DNA of 21,275 nucleotides, taken from the IMG/VR virus record IMGVR_UViG_3300009285_000324, positions 1-21,275 of that record; one strand, 5' to 3'. This stretch comes from a virus. Under the pieces are notes generated by a model. That model saw only the letters and a program-made list of their open reading frames with translations. It was not told the origin of the DNA and ran no database searches. Both the position numbers and the translations under genes were made by a program. Shown here piece after piece: positions 13,856-20,034 of the stretch (the first letter of the stretch is position 1; every line of letters begins with the position of its first letter).

Positions 13856-16454
13856 AGATTTAACATTTTACGGAAACGACAAAGAGGATCAGTTCCTATA
13901 CGAACAATTTAATCTAATGCCCGATAATGGGGTAATGGTTGATGTGGGAGCGGGACCTGATGGTATTCAAGGATCAAACTCATACTTCTTTGAAAAGAAT
14001 GGTTGGAAAGTAATATGTATTGACGCTGATCCTAGAAACGTTCAAGGGTTACAAAAAAACAGGAAGGTGGGTGTGGGTGCATTGGTAACCAACAAAAAAG
14101 GAACACTCAAGTTTTACATGAACCGAAAGACACCTGATATATCGGGAATTATAAAGACCACAGACAATGCCGACTATTCAGCCGAGTTAAAAGGTACAAC
14201 CCTCGAAAAGATATTAGTAGATCATGGTGTGTCAAACATAGACATTCTTTCGATTGATACCGAGGGTAGTGAAATAGATGTGTTTGAGTCTATGGATTTT
14301 GGCAAACACAAGCCGAAACTGCTAATTATTGAAGTTGTAACTCAGGGAAAGTTTAATCCAGAAGTTCAACCTTATTTTGAAGACAGGGGTTATCACATGG
14401 TTGCCGAAGTTGGTGCCAATCAAATATTCGCACTAAAAAAACCCATTGTTAGAAATCCTCATAGAATCATATACGGTTCAAGCTATGACAGAGGGCTGGA
14501 ACACTTACTCAAAATGTGGCCGGACGTTATAAAGGAAGTGCCTGATGCGGAACTCCATATCTTTTACGGGTGGAATTTGTTTGATTTGGGTTATTCAGAC
14601 AACCCAGAACGCATGGCATGGAAAGAAAAGATGAACGGGCTGATGAATCAACCGGGGATAACCCACCTGGGACGCATAAGTCACGACCTGGTTGCGTTAG
14701 AAAACAAAGAAGCGGGAATTTGGGCGTACCCGACGCACTTTGGGGAAATATCTTGCATTACGGCGATGAGAGCACAAGCTTTAGGTGCAGTGCCCGTTGT
14801 AATCGACTACGGAGCGGTACACGAGACCGTACAGCATGGAATTAAAATTCCCGGAGATGTATATGATCCTGAAACCAAGGCTAAATTTAAGGAAGAACTT
14901 ATATCGTTACTTAAAGACATAAAACGCCAGGAAGACATCAGAGAACCGATGGTTAAATGGGCCAAAGAGCATTTCTCTTGGTCTAAGGTGGCAAAAAAAT
15001 GGTCGGATGAATTTAAAAAGGAAGAAACGGTTGAAGAACGTGCCATGAAGTTGATTTTAGCCGATGAACCCCTAGAAGCAGCTCTGCTTTTGAAAGAAGA
15101 CTCTCCTTTAAGACAAAAACTACTTAAAAAATTGGATCACATGACCAATCCCGAAGCCTATGCTAAAAAATATGCAGATGACCCCATGAATTGGAAGCCG
15201 GAAGTAGACGCAGTAGACATGGCAAGGCACGCGTGGATATTAGACGAGGCAAAAGACGCTAAAAACTTAATAGATTTGGGTTGCTATGAAGGAAGTCTGC
15301 TTAAAAGATTCGGAAAAGGGGCAAGGGGTGTTGAGATGTGCAAAGAGGCGGTAAAACTTGGTAATAGCAGAGGACTAAATATGGTTCAGGGTGATGCCTG
15401 TACTTACCAGGATGCCGACAGGTATGATGCTGTTTGTGCTTGTGAGTTGATAGAACACGTAGCCAAACCCAATGACTTGATAGAAAATATGCTTAGGTTA
15501 GTTTCCGATAACGGTTGGTGTTACGTAACAACTCCCAACGGACCCGTTGATCCCAAAGGTACTTTCAAGACATGGATCGATGAGGACGCTTTAATAGATC
15601 ATGTCAGAGCCTACAATAAATCAAAAGTTGAAAAACAACTCAGGGGCTTAGAGTATGAGATATTTGAACACGGCAAAGAGTTGTGGTTTAAATTCAGGAC
15701 TAATTTAGACAAGCACGTTGAGGCACTTCTTGAAGATAATCAGGCACTAAAAGCATGGGAGTTAGTCAAAGACACCAATTCACCACTAAAGGAGAAGTTG
15801 TGGCCAAGAGTCAAACACGCTTTTAATAAAAAAGATTATGTTAAATACTATTCAGAGGACTTAGTTGAAACTCCGATACCAGAAGAACTTTGTACCGAAG
15901 CAGATAGAATGTACCCACGTATAGGTTGGCTTATTAAGAGGATTGAAGAACAAAAAGCTAGAACTGTAATAGATTTAGGGTGTGCGGATGGGTATGTTTG
16001 TTTGACTCTAGCAAAAAGGGGAGTTTTTCAATGTATGGGGGTTAATCTCTATAAACCATCCGTAGATATAGCAGAAGAGCGTGGAATGAAATATAGATTG
16101 AATACAAAGTTTAAGTGCATGGATTTATTTGATGTAGAGAATAAAGCTGATGCAGTTGTACTATTTGAAGTCCTTGAACACCTACCCGATGCGAAGAAAG
16201 CAATAGATCATTGTATGTCCTTGGTAAACAAAAGGGGAAGATTCTATCTATCAACCCCATCCCCTGATCATCTGGGAATAATACTTCACAAAGAAGAGGG
16301 GCACGGGACAGACTGGACAGACACCAAACCGTCGGGACACCTAAGAATCTATACGGAGTCCGAACTCAGAGAATTATTAAAAGACTACAAGATAGAAAGG
16401 TTTGAGATTGATGAGCAAGGGTGTTATTTAATGGAGGTGAGTCACGTTGTATAA
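13845..16454 (+). CDS. FkbM methyltransferase + C-terminal half GT-B + two methyltransferase domains
   Basis: An 869-residue multidomain protein. Residues 1-200 are an FkbM-type SAM methyltransferase (MVDVGAGPDGIQGSNSYFF at 31-49, ICIDADPRN at 57-65, SIDTEGSEIDVFESMDF at 136-152). Residues 204-391 are the C-terminal half of a GT4-like GT-B domain (HRIIYGSSYDRGLEHLL, PTHFGEISCITAMRAQALG). Residues 404-620 and 626-869 are two class I methyltransferases (LIDLGCYEGSLL with CELIEH; VIDLGCADGYVC with FEVLEHLP), each preceded by a related helical linker. Likely substrates are glycans being built by neighbouring glycosyltransferases. The GT EX7E second acid is Arg (R309). Confidence 0.8.
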   Translation: MNAKDLTFYGNDKEDQFLYEQFNLMPDNGVMVDVGAGPDGIQGSNSYFFEKNGWKVICIDADPRNVQGLQKNRKVGVGALVTNKKGTLKFYMNRKTPDISGIIKTTDNADYSAELKGTTLEKILVDHGVSNIDILSIDTEGSEIDVFESMDFGKHKPKLLIIEVVTQGKFNPEVQPYFEDRGYHMVAEVGANQIFALKKPIVRNPHRIIYGSSYDRGLEHLLKMWPDVIKEVPDAELHIFYGWNLFDLGYSDNPERMAWKEKMNGLMNQPGITHLGRISHDLVALENKEAGIWAYPTHFGEISCITAMRAQALGAVPVVIDYGAVHETVQHGIKIPGDVYDPETKAKFKEELISLLKDIKRQEDIREPMVKWAKEHFSWSKVAKKWSDEFKKEETVEERAMKLILADEPLEAALLLKEDSPLRQKLLKKLDHMTNPEAYAKKYADDPMNWKPEVDAVDMARHAWILDEAKDAKNLIDLGCYEGSLLKRFGKGARGVEMCKEAVKLGNSRGLNMVQGDACTYQDADRYDAVCACELIEHVAKPNDLIENMLRLVSDNGWCYVTTPNGPVDPKGTFKTWIDEDALIDHVRAYNKSKVEKQLRGLEYEIFEHGKELWFKFRTNLDKHVEALLEDNQALKAWELVKDTNSPLKEKLWPRVKHAFNKKDYVKYYSEDLVETPIPEELCTEADRMYPRIGWLIKRIEEQKARTVIDLGCADGYVCLTLAKRGVFQCMGVNLYKPSVDIAEERGMKYRLNTKFKCMDLFDVENKADAVVLFEVLEHLPDAKKAIDHCMSLVNKRGRFYLSTPSPDHLGIILHKEEGHGTDWTDTKPSGHLRIYTESELRELLKDYKIERFEIDEQGCYLMEVSHVV

Positions 16455-16593
16455 AAATAAATGTGGAACTTGTGGTAAAGAGATGATGTCATTTGCTAAA
16501 GACAAACAGGGGACATTACCGGTAGTTTACTGTAGCAAAGCGTGTGAGGTTAATGCTAAGTACGAAAAGAGGTTTGATAAAAGATTCAAATGA
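16447..16593 (+). CDS. tiny FCS-like zinc-finger protein, TTG start
   Basis: A TTG at 16447, overlapping the previous stop, is preceded by GGAGGTGA (16433-16440) at 6-nt spacing, one of the best SDs in the window. This supports the unusual start. The 48 residues carry CGTCG (C6, C9) and YCSKAC (C29, C33), then a basic tail (AKYEKRFDKRFK). The layout matches the protein at 3123 (CQHCG then YCTRTC), so the two may be related zinc fingers in different modules. The stop overlaps the next ATG. Confidence 0.6.
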   Translation: MYKNKCGTCGKEMMSFAKDKQGTLPVVYCSKACEVNAKYEKRFDKRFK

Positions 16594-17399
16594 AAATCGC
16601 TGTTATTTGGTACTTCGGCAAGGCCAGTCAAGTTTATGATAACTGGCGCGATGGTTTGCGTGCTGCAATAGAGATTCTGGGTAAAAAACACCAAATAAGT
16701 TGGTTTTTGGATAAAAACGTACCAACCCCTGAAGATAAATACGACTTCTACTTGGTTTGGGATGACTCTAATACAGAATCTACCAAGTTTTTGCCAAAAG
16801 ATGCCAAAAAAGGGCTCTGTCTGACAACCGATCCGACCAACTTTGATAATCTAAGAAAATTTGATGTAGTCTACTGCGAAAGTGAACCCGTCTATGACCA
16901 AGTCAGACGTGAGGGTATACGGGCAATAAGGGCATTCGGCACAGACACAGACTTTTTTACTCCCCAAAAGGTAGAGAAAGATATCGAGTATTTTTATCCG
17001 GCCACTTTTTCGCCGTGGAAACTTCAACGGGACATTGCTTATCTAGGAAAGAAGATCCTGTGTGTGGGAACTTTCCAACCGGATGGTTTTGAAGACTACG
17101 ACAAATGTGTTAAAGAGGGTGTCCAGATTAAACTGGGGTATTTTCCTCCGCAGGTAATTAGAGATTATTACAGTAGGGCCAAAAAAGTGATTGTTCCCGC
17201 CATCCACGGCTCGGAGCGTACAGTTTTAGAGGCAATGAGTATGAATATCCTACCGGAAGTAACTAATTTAAGGAATGTACGTACCAAATCTTACATTTAC
17301 GAGTTCAAGAGATCTGATTGTGTTACACCCAGAGAGTTTGTTATTAAAAACTATTCGGCATGGCAATACGCAGCAGATCTGGAAAGGGGTATGGAATGA
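16590..17399 (+). CDS. GT-B glycosyltransferase-like protein (GT4-like)
   Basis: ATG 16590 overlaps the preceding stop. The 269-residue protein opens with a beta-strand (MKIAVIWYFG) and an N-terminal domain with the acceptor-side FYLVWDD (53-59). It then has KKILCVGTFQPDGF (154-167), the start of the donor Rossmann half, and RAKKVIVPAIHGSERTVLEA (196-215), which resembles the GT4 donor loop where SERT replaces the usual E-rich motif. It is short for GT4 proteins, so it is a compact or divergent member. A glycan-building role is inferred from the island. Confidence 0.65.
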   Translation: MKIAVIWYFGKASQVYDNWRDGLRAAIEILGKKHQISWFLDKNVPTPEDKYDFYLVWDDSNTESTKFLPKDAKKGLCLTTDPTNFDNLRKFDVVYCESEPVYDQVRREGIRAIRAFGTDTDFFTPQKVEKDIEYFYPATFSPWKLQRDIAYLGKKILCVGTFQPDGFEDYDKCVKEGVQIKLGYFPPQVIRDYYSRAKKVIVPAIHGSERTVLEAMSMNILPEVTNLRNVRTKSYIYEFKRSDCVTPREFVIKNYSAWQYAADLERGME

Positions 17400-18091
17400 G
17401 GGTTATAATGCCTTGTTGGCTTAGAGATTCTGACCTCGTAGACCTAACCGAAAATGCTATCAAATCTTTACGTGAGAACGATGTTGAAATTACTATTATT
17501 GATAATGCTTCTCCTATTGGTGGCGGTGCTCTCCGAGAATGGGCTGATGAGTACGTCAGGAATCCGATAAATTTGGGTTACGCCAAGGCGGTCAATCAGG
17601 GTTTGAAACTTCATATAGGGGAGGTTGTGGCCGTGGCGAATAACGATATTAGAGTCAGTAAGAATTGGCTTTCCGTGTCGGAAGACATAATGAAAGATCC
17701 AGAAGTTTGTTCGGTACACTTCAGAATGGTCCTATACGATCAACCATGGAATCCGAGTAATGAAACATTTATCGGAGGCAAAGAGAGGTGGTGTTCGTCG
17801 TCGTTCTTCGTTGTGAGAGGCGATAGATTGTACGACGAGCACTACCTCAATAGTTATGACGATTGGGATATGTGGAAATGGTGGAGATCGCAGGGATTAA
17901 AACAGGCTTATACAAACAAGGCCGAATATCAACACCTAGATTCATCAACCGTTAACAGAATGGAAAAACACGAAATTGCCAACGTGGAGAACAGGGAATA
18001 CTTCAAAGAGAAGTGGGGCAAGTATCCGGAGGAAGACTTTGCTGAAGAATTTGGAGAACAACTAAAAACCCCGTGGAAACCTTTTCCTTGA
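17396..18091 (+). CDS. GT2-family glycosyltransferase
   Basis: ATG 17396 (ATGA overlap, AAAGGGG at 17383-17389) gives 231 residues; the longer frame from 17360 is rejected because its extra residues only re-read the previous gene. GT-A features are clear: ITIIDNASP (32-40), NLGYAKAVNQG (59-69), the DXD-equivalent NND in VANNDI (80-85), and SSSFFVVRGDRL (134-145) before the DDWDMW acid cluster (155-160). It resembles rhamnosyl- or galactofuranosyl-type GT2 enzymes and transfers a sugar from a nucleotide donor to a growing glycan. Confidence 0.8.
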   Translation: MRVIMPCWLRDSDLVDLTENAIKSLRENDVEITIIDNASPIGGGALREWADEYVRNPINLGYAKAVNQGLKLHIGEVVAVANNDIRVSKNWLSVSEDIMKDPEVCSVHFRMVLYDQPWNPSNETFIGGKERWCSSSFFVVRGDRLYDEHYLNSYDDWDMWKWWRSQGLKQAYTNKAEYQHLDSSTVNRMEKHEIANVENREYFKEKWGKYPEEDFAEEFGEQLKTPWKPFP

Positions 18092-18092
18092 T

Positions 18093-18608
18093 ATGCTCAG
18101 TACAACGATAGACTTTGTAAAAAAGTTTAAAAAAGAACACCCCTTCTTGGGTAGGGTTTTGGACGTTGGTTCATTAGACATAAACGGAAACTTAAGAGGA
18201 GAGTTTGAGGAATTTGACTATATCGGTATAGATATGCGCCCCGGAAAAAACGTAGACATAGACATCAACGGGCACGACTTAAAAGAAACATTTAAAAAGG
18301 GAGAGTTTGATATAGTGATGTGTTTTGACACACTTGAACATGATATCCAGTTTTGGTTGACGGTTGAAAACATGAAGTGGGTACTTAAAAAGGGCGGATG
18401 GTTACTCGTGGGCGCTCCATCAATCAACCATCCTAGACACAATCACCCCTACGATTATTATAGATTTACAAGAGATTCTTTTTCACAATACATCTTTGGA
18501 GACATGACGAACGTTTTTATTAGAGAGGATTATTACAACGTACCCGAAAACTCAGATTACAACGAAGACAAACCCGATCAAGTATTTGGATGGGGACAGA
18601 AACAATGA
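18093..18608 (+). CDS. class I SAM-dependent methyltransferase
   Basis: The start is 1 nt after the previous stop. The 171-residue protein shows motif I VLDVGSLDING (22-32), an acid after the second strand (YIGIDMRPG, 43-51), DIVMCFDTLEHD (73-84) and WLLVGAPS (103-110), then HNHPYDYYRFT (116-126). This pattern matches small Methyltransf_11/23-type proteins in glycan clusters, where they O-methylate sugars or act on carrier-linked intermediates. The substrate is unknown. The stop overlaps the next start. Confidence 0.75.
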   Translation: MLSTTIDFVKKFKKEHPFLGRVLDVGSLDINGNLRGEFEEFDYIGIDMRPGKNVDIDINGHDLKETFKKGEFDIVMCFDTLEHDIQFWLTVENMKWVLKKGGWLLVGAPSINHPRHNHPYDYYRFTRDSFSQYIFGDMTNVFIREDYYNVPENSDYNEDKPDQVFGWGQKQ

Positions 18609-19345
18609 TTTCAATAATTACACCAACAACCAGGCCTGAGCTTCTCCCGATTATCGAAAAATGCCTTAAAAGGCAGGATTTTACCGACTGGGAATGGATA
18701 ATCGTGTCTCCCAAAGAAATAGACACAGTTAAACCAACGCTTCTACTCAAAGACCCTCCTAAACAACCTAATGACTTCTGGACACTCTGCAAGGGGTGGA
18801 ATAAAGCCTATGCTCACGCTAAAGGAGGTTTGGTCGTGAATATTCAGGACGGGATTTGGTTTCCGCCTGATATACTCTCAAAATTCTGGTTTCACTATCA
18901 AAACCAGCCTCGGATTTTAGTGTCTGCAATAGGACACCAATATGGGGGCTTTGATGATATGGGTAAGCCCGTCAACGAGGTTTGGCACGATCCCCGGTCA
19001 AGAACAGACGTAAGCTTTCAGGAAGTTCCCCCAAGTGAGATGGAGATGGTGATGTGTTCTATTCCTAGACAGGCAATACTTGAGTGTGGTGGAATAGACG
19101 AGATTTATGATACCTGTAACGGGGCACAGGAAAAAGAGATGTGTTGGAGGCTAAATAAGTTGAATTGGGACTTTTACATAGACCACACGATTGAATACCG
19201 CGCCATTCACCACCCCAGACTTACGGAAAATTGGGACAAGGTGTATACGGAAAAAACCACTCCTTTATTTGTTAAACACATGACCGAGTTAGACAACGAA
19301 ACAAGAACCTTAAATGTCGATAGTATTAAGAAGTACATGATATAA
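18605..19345 (+). CDS. GT2-like glycosyltransferase, divergent DXD
   Basis: ATG 18605 overlaps the methyltransferase stop; an in-frame ATG at 18590 is less likely. Residues 1-10 (MISIITPTTR) are the GT2 opening strand. QDFTDWEWIIVSP (24-36) and NKAYAHAKGGLVVNIQDGIW (66-85) follow, with QDG where the DXD normally sits, and GGIDEIYD (162-169) plus GAQEKEMCWRL (173-183) as the catalytic-acid region. It is a 246-residue GT-A protein, probably active but with an unusual metal-binding motif. Its stop codon lies inside the -10 element of leader C. Confidence 0.7.
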   Translation: MISIITPTTRPELLPIIEKCLKRQDFTDWEWIIVSPKEIDTVKPTLLLKDPPKQPNDFWTLCKGWNKAYAHAKGGLVVNIQDGIWFPPDILSKFWFHYQNQPRILVSAIGHQYGGFDDMGKPVNEVWHDPRSRTDVSFQEVPPSEMEMVMCSIPRQAILECGGIDEIYDTCNGAQEKEMCWRLNKLNWDFYIDHTIEYRAIHHPRLTENWDKVYTEKTTPLFVKHMTELDNETRTLNVDSIKKYMI

Positions 19346-19346
19346 T
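19338..19346 (+). promoter_or_regulatory. extended -10 promoter of leader C
   Basis: TGATATAAT (19338-19346), followed by AG, is identical to leader B over 11 nt. It overlaps the stop codon (19343-19345) of the upstream glycosyltransferase gene. No -35 is seen 17 bp upstream. The predicted start is about 19353. The leader then has GTCAA-AGC-TTGAC (19353-19365), which can form a 5-bp mini-hairpin, before the terminator. Confidence 0.55.
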
Positions 19347-19372
19347 AGGTGAGTCAAAGCTTGACACTTATG

Positions 19373-19396
19373 GCCACTTAATTGGTGGCTTTTTTT
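19373..19396 (+). terminator. intrinsic terminator of leader C, abutting the next start
   Basis: GCCACT (19373-19378) pairs with GGTGGC (19384-19389), a 6-bp stem with one G-U pair and a 5-nt loop. Seven T residues (19390-19396) follow, and the ATG at 19397 comes immediately after. This is weaker than the leaders A and B hairpins but in the same position relative to promoter and gene. Confidence 0.65.
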
Positions 19397-19762
19397 ATGG
19401 AAGACAAAAATCCGACAGTTCATATAGAAGATCCTTTCTCATATAACTACATTGCGTTAAAAAAAACACAAGTAGACGAAAAACAGTTGCCGGGAGTAAA
19501 TGATGTGATAGTTGATCCGTTAAGTAATGCAATAGGGCATGAATTGGGAATAGACAATCCTCACAAATGGAACAAACTATATCAAAAAGTGTTTGTAATC
19601 ACCGAATGGGCAAAAGAAAGGTCGGGTCTTACCGATCCGGGAGAAATCATCAAATGGATCAATGAAAAATCGCAAGGAATGGCAACACTTGGAGCCAAGA
19701 AAATAAACAGTCTGTATGCAAATATTATGTTAGGAATTAGAAGGGGTAAAAATGAGTCTTAA
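19397..19762 (+). CDS. hypothetical virion-region protein, 121 aa
   Basis: The frame can be extended to a TTG at 19382 inside the terminator hairpin, but ATG 19397 right after the T run is the natural start. The 121 residues begin MEDKNPTVHIEDPF and include HKWNKLYQKVFVITEWAKER, a helix with aromatic residues, and a basic end. No family is recognised. It overlaps the next gene by 11 nt, so it is probably part of the tail or fibre unit. Confidence 0.6.
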   Translation: MEDKNPTVHIEDPFSYNYIALKKTQVDEKQLPGVNDVIVDPLSNAIGHELGIDNPHKWNKLYQKVFVITEWAKERSGLTDPGEIIKWINEKSQGMATLGAKKINSLYANIMLGIRRGKNES

Positions 19763-20033
19763 TTTTCAAGACATAATTAGAGATGTCTACAATCCAAAAA
19801 CACACGCACTTCAAATGGATAGTAGTGGAGCCGTAGCAAAAACATTACTAGATGTAGTGGGTTTAATTACTTATGTTGGAAAATCTAAACCTGGATCAAA
19901 TATGGGTGATCCAGTTTGGCAAATTAAAAAAATAGATGAGTCTAGCGATCCAGAGATGATAACTTTGTGGGCTGATGGGAATGATGATTTTGACAATATT
20001 TGGGATGATAGAACCAGTTTAACTTACTCATAA
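19752..20033 (+). CDS. small virion-type protein, 93 aa
   Basis: ATG 19752 has AAGGGG (19741-19746) at 5-nt spacing. The product has the pattern VVGLITYVGKSKPGSNMGDP then VWQIKKIDESSD and ITLWADGNDDFDNIWDDRTS, which I recognise by eye as a common small phage structural protein near tail or fibre genes. The exact role is not known. It is acidic, with no cysteines or membrane segments. Confidence 0.65.
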   Translation: MSLNFQDIIRDVYNPKTHALQMDSSGAVAKTLLDVVGLITYVGKSKPGSNMGDPVWQIKKIDESSDPEMITLWADGNDDFDNIWDDRTSLTYS

Positions 20034-20034
20034 T

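Noticed and set aside
13845-16454. DNA methyltransferase of a restriction-modification system
   Set aside because: No DNA-methylase catalytic motif (DPPY or PCQ) or partner nuclease; the fold types and neighbours point to sugar methylation.
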